A stretch of 45,947 nucleotides of DNA from CAJXUU01 sp963975265 (GCA_963975265.1 CAXBGT010000016.1:1-45947), one strand, 5' to 3'. Counted from the stretch's first letter, positions 18,092-27,899 are shown. Notes: generated by a model from the letters alone, not told the origin. Numbers and translations are program-made.

Positions 18092-18217
18092 CTATGATGA
18101 CATCATGTAAATCAAAACGATTAAAAGAAGAGTCACGATTATAGTAACCATGAAAAATTTCTTCTGAGCAGCTTTGTTTTTTCTTGATGTCTCTGCTTTC
18201 TTTTTATTCCTTGCCAT
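18092..18217 (-). CDS. 41-aa single-pass membrane peptide
   Basis: A short ORF read by eye, ATG at 18217 to stop at 18092. The first 20 residues are strongly basic (MARNKKKAETSRKNKAAQKK); the second half is one transmembrane segment (about residues 21-38, FFMVTIIVTLLLIVLIYMM) ending in two Ser. By the positive-inside rule the N-terminus would be cytoplasmic. The stop is 18 bases before the miaE ATG, so it looks like the first gene of the run. No family recognised; the composition (an alternating charged head and an uninterrupted hydrophobic helix) is much better than expected for chance. Confidence 0.65.
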   Translation of the reverse strand: MARNKKKAETSRKNKAAQKKFFMVTIIVTLLLIVLIYMMSS

Positions 18218-18336
18218 AAGTAGATTGTTTTAGTTTTATTGATGGTCTAAGATAGTATTCTATATGATTTCATGCAAATGAATCCCTTCAATTCTGATTA
18301 AAAAAATCTACGAAAAGGCATATCTATATAAAACCA

Positions 18337-19614
18337 CTACTCTAGGTCTGTATCGAGCCACTCCTCTAGTGCTGCAATGAAAATTAACCTTTCTTCAGCT
18401 GTCATGTTTTTTATCCTTGCACTTGCATGGTGTTGATCCTTCATAAAGAACCATTTCGAATTCACCTTCGCTGATGGAGGCACCGCCGTTGCTGACCAAG
18501 TATCTAAAGCGCCATTTATATACAACATATTGTTACCTTCTTTTTCTACCCATTTGGCAACTTTGTTGGTAAGTGTACCGTCCCATTTGGCTTTCATTTT
18601 ATTTGGAACGAATGCAGCATGCGGATGAGGTTCATAAGCTAAGTGTTTGAGAAGACCTTTGAAATCTTCTGTCTCGTAGCCATAGTATCCCATTTGAGTT
18701 GCAGACTGATAATAGTGCGAACCATACGCTTTCATATCTCTATCTGAGAAAAAATCTAATCCTACAACGTTCAAGAGGTATTCAACTTGGGTGGTTAGAT
18801 CTGCATCTTCAGGTATTTTACTACAGTCTTGGCCATACTGCCAAAATGAGAAAGGAAGCTCCAAAACTGCAAACTCGTAAGCCTCCTCCAAACTCAAATA
18901 ATTAAATTTCAGGTCACGCCCCTTTACATACCACTTTAAAAGCGGAATGATCTGGTCTGATTTTTCTAAGAGATCTTTTTGAAGATCGTATAGATCATTA
19001 CGACATTCTTCGGTTCCAATTTTATCTAAGAATTCGTAGATTCTCTTTTCTTCGTACTCGTAATTGAGAGGGGCTACGTAGGGTATACTTACGTCTACAT
19101 CATTTGGATAGAAGTACTTATAGAATATTGTTGTAGTACCACCTTTGCTGATTCCAGTAGATATCCATTTACCTGTATTGATATTTCCAAATAGAGTACG
19201 TATTCTATGAAGATCAGCTGTAGCCTGCTCAAAAGTTAAGTACTTATAGTTTACAGAATCTGGCATACTTTCGCCAAAATATCGGTGTTCCACATTAAGC
19301 TGATTAGCTTTTGTTAATGTGGCCACTTCAGTAATATTGTTTCTGTCCTTATTATATCCATTGGTAATTATTGCTGTCGGCTGGTCGTACGCAAGATGAC
19401 TATAATACACTTTCTGATAGAAATGGCCAGCCGCTGGATTGGTATGGTCCAATGGTTGTTTTATCATTAACTTATAAGCAGCCTCATAGTTTTCTGGCGT
19501 CTCAATTTTAGTAAAAACTACATCAGGTAATTCAAATATTTTTATTTCTAAAATTGATTGACTTATCCCAAGATTTAGTGATAGTAAAAGTGCAAGTGTA
19601 AGTATGTTTTTCAT
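18337..19614 (-). CDS. secreted S37-family (PS-10) serine peptidase
   Basis: 425 residues with a signal peptide (MKNILTLALLLSLNLGISQS). The fold is alpha/beta-hydrolase; it has EHRYFGES (about 109-116), the nucleophile GISKGG (Ser156), the acid GALDTW (Asp371) and the base DQHHAS (His395 or His396). The S37 family was defined on Streptomyces tripeptidyl aminopeptidase, which cuts tripeptides from protein N-termini. It shares the HRYFG element with S28 prolyl peptidases, but the SKGG elbow fits S37. Periplasmic or released; no T9SS domain. It stands alone and would complement the Xaa-Pro peptidase at 7012 in peptide utilisation (inference). Confidence 0.85.
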   Translation of the reverse strand: MKNILTLALLLSLNLGISQSILEIKIFELPDVVFTKIETPENYEAAYKLMIKQPLDHTNPAAGHFYQKVYYSHLAYDQPTAIITNGYNKDRNNITEVATLTKANQLNVEHRYFGESMPDSVNYKYLTFEQATADLHRIRTLFGNINTGKWISTGISKGGTTTIFYKYFYPNDVDVSIPYVAPLNYEYEEKRIYEFLDKIGTEECRNDLYDLQKDLLEKSDQIIPLLKWYVKGRDLKFNYLSLEEAYEFAVLELPFSFWQYGQDCSKIPEDADLTTQVEYLLNVVGLDFFSDRDMKAYGSHYYQSATQMGYYGYETEDFKGLLKHLAYEPHPHAAFVPNKMKAKWDGTLTNKVAKWVEKEGNNMLYINGALDTWSATAVPPSAKVNSKWFFMKDQHHASARIKNMTAEERLIFIAALEEWLDTDLE

Positions 19615-19910
19615 TTTAATTTATTTCTGAGGTTGTAAGATAAAAGTATTTTGGCTCTAATTGCTAATCGAGTGGTTAACAGAATAAAATATTTTACTTT
19701 TTACTTTATTAAAGTTAGTTGAGAGCTAAATGAATCATGTAAAACATTTGACACAAAAACCTAGGCTTTCTAAATGCAAATTTTAGTTACCCGTAATCAT
19801 TTATTATTTTCTTGAGCATAATAGTTATGAGAACTAAAAATATCAGGAATAGTCTCTGGTGAATAATGAAATCTAACATCACATATGCAAGATATTATGA
19901 CTCTAAAAGT

Positions 19911-20804
19911 TTAACCTGTTGCAATTAGGACTATTGAAGCGACAGCTAAAAGGAAACCTAAGGTTTTTTGGAGATTGAATTTTTCACCAAAGAAAATCAT
20001 TCCTAAAATCGCCGTGATAACAAGAATGCCTACATTATTCATTGGGAAAACTACAGAAGCCTCCATGCCATTGGCAAGGACTTTGAGTAAAAACCAGATG
20101 GAGAAGAAATTTGGAATGCCTAATACAAAACCAGCGATGATATCCTTTTTTCTGAAAGTGGTTTTATTCTTAATGTAATCAAGTATGACAAACAGCACAC
20201 CAAAACAGCCTGCGAAAAAGAATAGGGTAGCAATAAAGTCTATATCAAGACTGCTTGCTAATCCAGTTTGATTGACGTACCACAAACTTCCATCTATAAA
20301 GCAACTTCCTAAAAATGTACCGACAGGAAGTACCCAGATGATTAGATTTCTCTTTTTTGAGAATTGATCTTCAGCGTCTTCCTCTTTAGCACTTGCACCT
20401 CCCAAGCTGATTATGAAGATGGATGCAATAGCCAGTATAATTCCTAGTACTTTCATAGGGCCAGCTGAGTCTCCGTAAAATAATATTGCTGCTAGAGATG
20501 GGGCGATCAATGACATTTTTTGAAAGATAGATCCTAAAACCACCCCAAATTTTTGAATTGTTTGTGCGAATAAATTAAATGTAATTACAAATGCCAAGCC
20601 GATGACCACAGAAGCTAGAAACCATTGTTTAACTAGGACCTCAGGAGTGACAGCTGGTCGGCCTAAAACTACGGATGCGGTGACAGCACATACGAAGTAA
20701 TTGATCACTATCGCCTGCAGGGATCTGACTTCATATTTTGCAAACAACTTAAAAACTACACTGATATATGAATTAAAGAGGATGCAGATTAACAGTAGTA
20801 GCAT
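19911..20804 (-). CDS. EamA/DMT-family transporter
   Basis: 297 residues with about ten hydrophobic helices in two repeats of five, the drug/metabolite transporter layout; a charged loop (SAKEEDAEDQFSKKRN) marks the middle. Typical end-of-repeat features are seen (MKVLGIILAIASIFIISLGG in the first half and QKTLGFLLAVASIVLIA at the end). The inner-membrane substrate cannot be inferred. A TACTTTTG box lies at 20845-20852, about 40 bases upstream. It is on the same strand as the S37 peptidase gene but 296 bases before it, so probably independently transcribed. Confidence 0.88.
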   Translation of the reverse strand: MLLLLICILFNSYISVVFKLFAKYEVRSLQAIVINYFVCAVTASVVLGRPAVTPEVLVKQWFLASVVIGLAFVITFNLFAQTIQKFGVVLGSIFQKMSLIAPSLAAILFYGDSAGPMKVLGIILAIASIFIISLGGASAKEEDAEDQFSKKRNLIIWVLPVGTFLGSCFIDGSLWYVNQTGLASSLDIDFIATLFFFAGCFGVLFVILDYIKNKTTFRKKDIIAGFVLGIPNFFSIWFLLKVLANGMEASVVFPMNNVGILVITAILGMIFFGEKFNLQKTLGFLLAVASIVLIATG

Positions 20805-20844
20805 ATATAGAGCTGTATATTTAAAAATGAGGGTGTAATTAGGG

Positions 20845-20852
20845 CAAAAGTA
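20845..20852 (-). promoter_or_regulatory. -7 box of the DMT transporter gene
   Basis: TACTTTTG followed by C on the minus strand matches TAnnTTTG, about 40 bases before the ATG at 20804. No -33 TTG at the canonical distance. Confidence 0.5.
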
Positions 20853-21435
20853 AAGAAATTGGCTAAGATGAGAAGCTAGAGAGACTTATTACTAAATATT
20901 ACTTTATTTGAAAAAGACATACCTAATTAGATTCTTATTTGATTATAAAATCATCATTGTGAGACAAAGTGATAACAAGTCAAGAGGGAAGTCACCTTTC
21001 TAATCACGTGCTCTCTAGTATTATTATAGCGCCATAGGTGCGGCATCTTCCTTTACTTCCGTAAATAAACAAATAGTAACTTCTGACTAGCCTGCCTTAT
21101 TTTCACGGACCAATGTGAAAAAAATAGTGGGAACGTACTTGGTCAAACATTTGTATTCCTTTTTTTTGACTAATAAAACTATAATTTAAAATCAAAGTTC
21201 AGTAGGCCATGAGTTGGCTTCGTTTCCATAGCGATGGGGTTCAATCCATCGTTTATTCCGATTATGGATTTTAAACTCTGAATGAGTGACATTATGAATT
21301 CAGCAAATTGACCAATGCATTCAGCTAGATCTAGATAAGTGAGTATTACAAATCGCATCCAACCTTGTTTTTAGCTTGATGCATTCTTAACTGATCCTTA
21401 GAAACTTGTTCTTACAGAATAATGGGCATAAAAAA
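20853..21435. other. long intergenic region
   Basis: About 580 bases with no supported gene. A 59-codon minus-strand ORF (21179-21358, ending GLLNFDFKL) is present, but has no RBS, promoter or recognised family; it may be chance or a relic. No repeat or RNA gene was seen. Confidence 0.4.
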
Positions 21436-21459
21436 AGCCGCCCTTGGGTAAAGGCGGCT
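21436..21459 (-). terminator. terminator of the TonB receptor / hydrolase pair
   Basis: AGCCGCC...GGCGGCT 7-bp GC-rich stem (21436-21442 with 21453-21459), extended by two further pairs across one mismatch; read on the minus strand it is followed by a T run. It lies just after the out-of-frame T9SS end at 21481. Confidence 0.8.
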
Positions 21460-21480
21460 AGTGTTTTCAAGTGGTTTGAT

Positions 21481-23048
21481 TTATTCGAACGTTACCTTTT
21501 GGGTAGCTATGCCTTCATCAAAGTAGGCTTTCACGAAATAAATACCAGTTGGTAGATTATTACGTTGCATTGTTGCACTTTCAGCATTTACGTTAGTAAT
21601 CTGATTGTATAACCTTCCATCCATGCCAAAGATAGCAATAGATTTAATGTTTTTACCTTTTTAGCTGAAACTTTAACACTTGTTGATGCAGGATTAGGTG
21701 CTAATGTTAATATTGAAGCGTCAAGAATCTCCACCACTGCACTTTCTTCATAATTGGCAGCACACGGAAGGCCAAGAGTTACACAAGCTCTAGGAGCAAA
21801 ATAGTTGATTAGTGAATCCATATACCTTGTTCCTTTTTCGAAAGATGCATCAGGATTATTTCTTCTACTTAATAAATCCCAATTACATAGCTCAATTGGA
21901 GCTCCTCCACACGCAGAAGGCTGTTGAGTTGACCAGAAAGCTACATCCCACCAGTCCCATGGTGCACTTTCTTCAGCTGGAGGAGTGGCAGGATTTCCAT
22001 CAAGATCCCAACTAGGTCTTAAAAATGGATAAAGTCCTCCATTTCCTTCGTTATTGCTATTGGCAGATGCTGTCCATACATCAGCGTAAAGTGTCCCTTG
22101 TGTATACGGATCATTAAGACCTAGTTCTGTTGCTCTTTCTTGTAGATCAAACGAACCTGAAACTTCTACAACTAAGTCCCCTGTTGTTGGAACAATAAGA
22201 AAGGCAGTATTATAAGGAGCAAATGGGTCAGTAGGTACTGCAAAGCTAATAATTGGTGCATCTGCAGGTTTAGTCGCAGTTTCTCCATTCAGCCATGACA
22301 AGTCTCCTAATGCTCCGCCCATATTTACTGTAAGATTAATCTCATTTGAGAATCCTACGTGGTCAGGGCTATTGATAGCTGCCGCTTCCTCACCAAAAGG
22401 ATCTCCAAGAAGGGCTTCGTTTACCATTGGGAAACCATCAGAGTCAATAAATTTATCAAGAACAACATCATTGTATTCATTGATTGATCCTGCTGCTAAA
22501 GTAATATATCCACCAGTTCCTACTCCCCAGTTTACGATTTGTTCTCCACTTAAGCCATAAGGGTTTCCTTCCGAAATTGATTTTCGGAAAAATCTAGTTG
22601 CAGCATGAGAATCTTGTACTCCTCTATATGCTGCATTAATCAATGTTTCTGTTCTTACGTCTTGATCAGGAGAGATAGGATTCCATCCTAATCTGTAATC
22701 AAGAGAAGCAACAACATATCCTCTTCTTACCAACCTTTCAATCATGTCTACAACATAAGGATCAGTTTTAAGTCCATTTATTTGACCATTTACTAAAGGT
22801 GGTAAAAAATTACCGGTATGAAATACCTTAATCAGCGGTCTGCTAGTTTCAGTATCTCCGACTGGTGTATAAATGTCCAATTTAATATCAACAGGGACAG
22901 GCATCCCAGTCAAAACTTGCACATTATTTGCATATACGATATCCGATTGTACGGCTACTTCTGTAAAAATTTCATCAACGTACCTTGTTTGAGCGTTCAG
23001 GCCCAATACGATTAATGAGAAAAATGTTAGTGTAAAAATTCTTTTCAT
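21481..23048 (-). pseudogene. T9SS alpha/beta-hydrolase-like protein with frameshift before the sorting domain
   Basis: Start MKRIFTLTFFSLIVLGLNAQ (signal peptide), then an alpha/beta-hydrolase (esterase-like) fold with the BD-FAE-type blocks RRGYVVASLDYRLG and AAYRGVQDSHAATRFF. The nucleophile position of the elbow is Gly177 (WGVGTGGY instead of GxSxGG), so it is probably not a working serine hydrolase. Frame 0 ends at 21588 after a nonsense tail. In the -1 frame the sequence continues as NIKSIAIFGMDGRL and ends GIATQKVTFE at 21481, a normal T9SS end. One base is missing at the A5 run around 21660. This could be sequencing error, mutation or programmed or slippage frameshifting. It starts 36 bases after the TonB receptor gene. 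Confidence 0.8.
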
Positions 23049-23084
23049 AATATGTATTTGTTAGTGTTTAAAATTTAGTGATTG

Positions 23085-25952
23085 TCAATTAGATTTAAAA
23101 TCGTAAGTCAATTTAACATATCCCATTCTACCGATTCTTGGTCCTCCATATGCTTGGAAAACTAGATTGTTCAATATGTTAGAAGCACCTACTTTTATTG
23201 TTAGATTTTGCTTTTTTAGATTATAATTTACTTGAGCATCGACCAGTCCATAAGAAGGTATAAATCCTGTGAATTGAGGTGACCCTTCAAAAAGGTAGCC
23301 TTGGATCCACTTGTAATTTATATTATACCCCAATGTATTTGAAGTACTACTTGTAAGTTTCAATTGACGACCCGAAAAGCCAATGTTGTACTTGTGCTTT
23401 GGCGTATTAAATGCGGGTATGATAGGGTCATCATCATTTGTAACAACCAGATCATTGTACGAATAGTTACCAGCGATTTTAAAATCATTCCAGTAATAAT
23501 TAAGACCTACAGATAAACCCTGAGTTTTTACAGTGCTTGTACTGTTTGCAGAGTATCTATAAATGTCAACACTTGTAGGTAAATTACTGGTTGCATCGAC
23601 AAATTGCACATCAGCACCCAAGTTAAATCCTATGAAATTAGTATAAGAACTAAAATAATATCCAGCATCTAGATATATTTTATTAAATAAAGTTGTCCTA
23701 TACCCAACCTCAAAAGTTTGTACCTCTTCTGGTTGAATTCCTGGGATATTGAAAGAATCAAGTAGGCTTCTGTTAAGATTTGGATCTCTTCTGAAATCAT
23801 CAAATGACTCTAATGTAACAACATCTTTTACCTCATCGATATGTCCCCTTAGTGTAGCTCTACCCACATTGAAGTCTAAGTATTGATCGGTAAGAGTCGG
23901 ATTTCTAATTGCCGAAGAGAATGAAAATCTCAGAAAGTTTTTTTCTGTTGGTGTCCATACCACACTTGCAGCAGGCGAAATTAGAGGGTCAAAATTATCA
24001 TTTTTATCAACTCTTAATGTCCCACTGATTTTTACTTTATTTGCAGCAAGAGACTTTTGAAATCCACCATAGACTCCTACTTCTCCTACTTTAATGTCAA
24101 CTAGATCTGTACTGTCAATGAATACCGTTCCTTCTGATTCTGGATCATATAAACGGTAACTTGCACCTACCTTAATATAATCAACAAATGTAGGTTCAAA
24201 TTTATACTCACCATTCAAGTGAAAAAGTTTTGACCTATCTATTAATCGTGTGCCACCGCCGTTTTGACCACTTGGCGAAGATGTAATTCTATCAAATTGT
24301 TCCTGAAATTCAGGTGTGCCTGGTTCATAGAATCCAAAAAATTCTTCCGTTTGAGCATTAGCTTCACCAGCTGCTGTCGCATGATATCCAGCAAGGGTAG
24401 ATATATTATCTGGGTCTTTCAACCAATTTATTGCCGCATCTGTATCAAATTTACCTACCGACCCATCTGGATTCTGTATGATAACACCATTTTCATCTTT
24501 TAGCATAAATTCAGGATATCCCCCATCTATCATGTCCTGCTTTCTGTTCTCACCTATCCAGCTATTTATATATCTAGTTCTCCATTCCAGATCTGGGATG
24601 GCCGCTTGCTGAAGCTGCAAGGCAGTGAAATAAGGATCATACGTATCACCAGCATTATCAACAGTCACGTAAGCCCTAACGAAGTATTTATCTCTTTTGC
24701 TAAATTCGATTCTATTTTGATAGAATTGGATGTTTTTTAGGCTAAATCTATTGTCCCCTTGATATACTGTTGTTCCGTTACTGTACGAACTAGCTAAAAT
24801 CAATGTTGGTGAGTCTATTGTTTTGGATGGATTTAGTCTGAAAAATACAGAAGCATTTGACTTCAGGTTACGAGTATCATAATCTACCAAGTCTATTTCT
24901 CTATACCCTTTTCTGTGAAATTGTCCCAATCCAGCTAAGTTGTTTCGTAGACTTGATGAGGATTGATCAAACAATGTATTGTATTCATCTCCATAAATAT
25001 TTACAGCATCAAATCCTCCTGGGTTTTGAGCCCTAGTATATCCAGCTCTACCAATGCCCTCCGTATTGTCAGTATAAACAGGGTCATAATTGTCAGCTTC
25101 CCAGTCATCTGCGCTTAGGTATGATAAGTTAAATTTGTATGCAATCCATTCTTCATCGCTTTTGTTCTTGAATGCTTGTGCCCACCTAACCGCTGTTTCT
25201 AATAGATTTCTTTCTGCTACTTTTACTGAAGCTCCGAGGCCTTGATGAAGAAACGGATCCTTAGTCTCCATACTGATCACACCATTGAATGCATTAGGTC
25301 CATAAAATGCAGAACTGGCACCTTGGATCAAATCTACTTTTAAAATATCCAGTTCAGATGATCCGAGAAAGTTACCCAGAGAGAAGTTAAGCCCAGGAGC
25401 TTGATTATCTACACCATCAATAATCTGTAGTGATCGCACAGGATTGGTACTATTGAATCCCCTCGTATTGATAACTTGGAATCCTAGACTTGCTGTGGTA
25501 AGATCTACTCCTTTTAATTGACCAAGACCTTCATAGAAATTTGATGAAGATGTCTCTTTTACTGCTGTAATATCCAATGACTCAATCGTCAAAGGAGATT
25601 TTTTGTTTTCTTCAGATATTCGACTGGCCTTTACTTCTATGACATCTACTGTGACACTATTTTCTTCTAGTGTAATCGTGATGTTTCCGGGACCTTCCAC
25701 CAATATTTCTTTTTCTACGTATCCTAAATAGGAAGCTATTAGTGTAATAGGGTAGTCTGAAGAAGTTTTGATTTCAAAGAAACCATCATAATCTGCAATG
25801 TTACCATCAGTAGTTGCTTTTACTAAAATGTTCGCACCAATTAGTGGATCTCCATTTCCAGCATCCGATATTTTTCCTTTTAATACTGTTTGCGCTTGGA
25901 GGCCAACAGTTATTAATAATAAGAGGCAAGTAGATAAACTTTTTAAAGTCAT
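23085..25952 (-). CDS. TonB-dependent outer-membrane receptor
   Basis: 955 residues: signal peptide (MTLKSLSTCLLLLITVGLQA), a carboxypeptidase-regulatory-like domain (about 22-105, KGKISDAGNGDPLIGANI), the plug domain (about 115-230, with VINTRGFNST and LQIIDGVDNQAPG), then a beta-barrel to the C-terminus (VKLTYDFKSN). Such receptors import ligands using TonB energy. Here the partner is not a SusD lipoprotein but the T9SS hydrolase-like protein directly downstream. The ligand is unknown. No exact -7 box upstream; the closest, TTAATTTG, differs at one of the TA positions. Codon use and length look normal and the gene seems intact. Confidence 0.93.
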   Translation of the reverse strand: MTLKSLSTCLLLLITVGLQAQTVLKGKISDAGNGDPLIGANILVKATTDGNIADYDGFFEIKTSSDYPITLIASYLGYVEKEILVEGPGNITITLEENSVTVDVIEVKASRISEENKKSPLTIESLDITAVKETSSSNFYEGLGQLKGVDLTTASLGFQVINTRGFNSTNPVRSLQIIDGVDNQAPGLNFSLGNFLGSSELDILKVDLIQGASSAFYGPNAFNGVISMETKDPFLHQGLGASVKVAERNLLETAVRWAQAFKNKSDEEWIAYKFNLSYLSADDWEADNYDPVYTDNTEGIGRAGYTRAQNPGGFDAVNIYGDEYNTLFDQSSSSLRNNLAGLGQFHRKGYREIDLVDYDTRNLKSNASVFFRLNPSKTIDSPTLILASSYSNGTTVYQGDNRFSLKNIQFYQNRIEFSKRDKYFVRAYVTVDNAGDTYDPYFTALQLQQAAIPDLEWRTRYINSWIGENRKQDMIDGGYPEFMLKDENGVIIQNPDGSVGKFDTDAAINWLKDPDNISTLAGYHATAAGEANAQTEEFFGFYEPGTPEFQEQFDRITSSPSGQNGGGTRLIDRSKLFHLNGEYKFEPTFVDYIKVGASYRLYDPESEGTVFIDSTDLVDIKVGEVGVYGGFQKSLAANKVKISGTLRVDKNDNFDPLISPAASVVWTPTEKNFLRFSFSSAIRNPTLTDQYLDFNVGRATLRGHIDEVKDVVTLESFDDFRRDPNLNRSLLDSFNIPGIQPEEVQTFEVGYRTTLFNKIYLDAGYYFSSYTNFIGFNLGADVQFVDATSNLPTSVDIYRYSANSTSTVKTQGLSVGLNYYWNDFKIAGNYSYNDLVVTNDDDPIIPAFNTPKHKYNIGFSGRQLKLTSSTSNTLGYNINYKWIQGYLFEGSPQFTGFIPSYGLVDAQVNYNLKKQNLTIKVGASNILNNLVFQAYGGPRIGRMGYVKLTYDFKSN

Positions 25953-26272
25953 ACTATTATTTAAGTTTTGAACATTAATAGGCTTTGGGCGGCAACAAAT
26001 TAATTATCTCGAAAAGTCACTAAATTCCTACAATATAAATCAATTATTTACAAAAGTGAAGAATATAATTTTACTCATTACATTTTGTATCATTTTAAAT
26101 CAATCCCAAATAAGCAATTTTTTCTTCGATTAATATAGTTTCGGTGCTACTATTTTACAAATTTGTGTACTCTGAGTATAGAAGTAAATTTTGTAATTCT
26201 ATATTGCAAAGTGTACAACATATTAGAAATTATGGTGTTACGAAGAAAATATCAGCAAAAGGAAGTAGAATT

Positions 26273-27607
26273 ATGTCAGATTATAACGTATTTTGGTTCA
26301 GGCGAGATCTAAGGTTAGAAGACAATGCAGGCTTGTATCATGCATTGAAAAGTAAAGCCAATGTGAGACCAATATTTATATTTGATACTGAAATATTGAA
26401 TAAGTTAGATGATAAAAGCGATGCCAGAGTAACATTCATTTATGATACGATTACTGATTTAAAGTCTGAGCTTGAAGCTAATGGTTCTTCTTTAGATGTA
26501 TATTACGGGAACCCAATTGAAATTTTTGATAAACTGGCTCTGGAAGGGGGATTGAAAGGCGTATATACTAACAACGATTATGAACGCTACGCTACCAGTC
26601 GAGATGGTCAGGTAAGATCGATTTTGGACTCCAGGGACAAGCAATTTTATTCATTTAAGGATCATGTAATCTTTGAAAAGGGAGAAATATTAAAGGCTGA
26701 TGGAACTCCATATGTTGTCTTTACACCCTACAAAAGGAAGTGGATCGAACGCTTAGAAAGTAGAATAACCAATGAGGAGTCTGCATTGTCATATTTTTTC
26801 AAGGCGTATCCTACGGAAAAGTATTTTCACAATCTATTGAAGTTCGAAGGGCGAAAATTGATAGAATTATCTACTATGGGATTTGAAAGATCAGAGGTAA
26901 ATATTCCTTCACAGACTGTCAGTCAACAGACGATCAGGAAGTATGACGAGTTAAGAAATTACCCTGCAATAGATGGTACCTCTAAACTCGGAGTACATTT
27001 CCGATTTGGTACCATAAGCATAAGAGAAAAGGCCAGAAAAGCACAATTATTAAATGCTGTTTTTTTGAGCGAATTAGTTTGGCGGGATTTTTATAGTATG
27101 ATTTTACAGCATTTTCCAAAGGTAGAAGATCAATCATTCAGAGAAAAATATGAAGCTATAGAATGGAGAAATAATGAACAAGAATTTGAAGCTTGGTGTA
27201 AAGGTCAAACTGGATACCCAATTGTAGATGCTGGCATGAGGGAGTTGAACAACACCGGCTTCATGCACAATAGGGTGAGAATGGTAGTCGCTAGTTTCTT
27301 AACCAAACACCTATTGATAGATTGGAGATGGGGTGAAAGATACTTCGCAGAAAAATTACTAGATTACGATCTGGCATCTAACAGCGGAGGCTGGCAATGG
27401 GCAGCGGGTTGTGGTACTGATGCAGCACCTTACTTTAGAATATTTAATCCATATACTCAAGCAGATAAATTCGATAAAAAAAGGCAGTACATCAAGAAAT
27501 GGGTTCCAGAAGAGGAAAGTGAGACGTATGTAGACCCGATTGTTGATCATAAAGAAGCACGGGAGCGGTGCCTGGCTACTTATAAGAGTGCGTTGGATAG
27601 AGGATAG
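26273..27607 (+). CDS. cryptochrome/DNA photolyase family protein, probable CPD photolyase
   Basis: 444 residues from the ATG at 26273, preceded by AGGAAG; the frame is open to a GTG at 26144, but that extension has no family character. The N-terminal photolyase domain starts VFWFRRDLRLEDNAGL; the C-terminal FAD-binding domain contains TGYPIVDAGMREL, FMHNRVRM, WRWGERYFAE and LASNSGGWQWAAGCGTDAAP, including the Trp residues used for electron transfer and the conserved Asn-rich FAD pocket. The protein uses blue light to split cyclobutane pyrimidine dimers; a cryptochrome role cannot be excluded. The gene stands alone. Confidence 0.88.
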   Translation: MSDYNVFWFRRDLRLEDNAGLYHALKSKANVRPIFIFDTEILNKLDDKSDARVTFIYDTITDLKSELEANGSSLDVYYGNPIEIFDKLALEGGLKGVYTNNDYERYATSRDGQVRSILDSRDKQFYSFKDHVIFEKGEILKADGTPYVVFTPYKRKWIERLESRITNEESALSYFFKAYPTEKYFHNLLKFEGRKLIELSTMGFERSEVNIPSQTVSQQTIRKYDELRNYPAIDGTSKLGVHFRFGTISIREKARKAQLLNAVFLSELVWRDFYSMILQHFPKVEDQSFREKYEAIEWRNNEQEFEAWCKGQTGYPIVDAGMRELNNTGFMHNRVRMVVASFLTKHLLIDWRWGERYFAEKLLDYDLASNSGGWQWAAGCGTDAAPYFRIFNPYTQADKFDKKRQYIKKWVPEEESETYVDPIVDHKEARERCLATYKSALDRG

Positions 27608-27688
27608 TGTTGATTGTTGTTTATTTTATGTTGAGAATAAAAACGATATAAATCTACTTGCATGAACGGTCATAAAATAGTTAATCAG

Positions 27689-27877
27689 AACAGCATACAT
27701 TTAACCCACAATCGTTGGCTGTTATGATGTGTCTTTTCTAGAAAAGCATATAAAGGTGTTATTGTAGACAGATTAAAGGCTTGTCAAGAAAACAAAGGTT
27801 TAATGATATATGCTTATATCATAACAGCGAATCATCTGCAACTTGTCGTTGCTACATTTTGTCAAGTAAGGGAATGA
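27689..27877 (+). pseudogene. remnant of a REP-associated (Y1-type) transposase
   Basis: In frame 2 the sequence encodes an interrupted fragment: NSIHLTHNRWLL, a TGA stop, then VFSRKAYKGVIVDRLK, CQENKGLMIYAYIITANHL. This matches from memory the start of RAYT/IS200-like transposases (HFVTxTVVGWxDVFTRKxYKDxIVDSLKYCQxxKGL, then AYVIMxNHLHLI). The catalytic HxH is damaged (NHLQLV). It carries a stop and ends after about 63 codons, so it is a dead fragment. No ATG start, no terminal inverted repeats and no REP palindrome were found nearby. Confidence 0.6.
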
Positions 27878-27899
27878 ACAGAATTTCAGCTAGAAAACA

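Noticed and set aside
21179..21358. 59-codon minus-strand ORF ending GLLNFDFKL
   Set aside because: Looks partly coding-like, but no start context or family support; kept only as a remark on the intergenic region.
23085..25952. Polysaccharide utilisation locus (SusC/SusD)
   Set aside because: The receptor has a regulatory-like domain, but no SusD-type lipoprotein or glycoside hydrolase is next to it.
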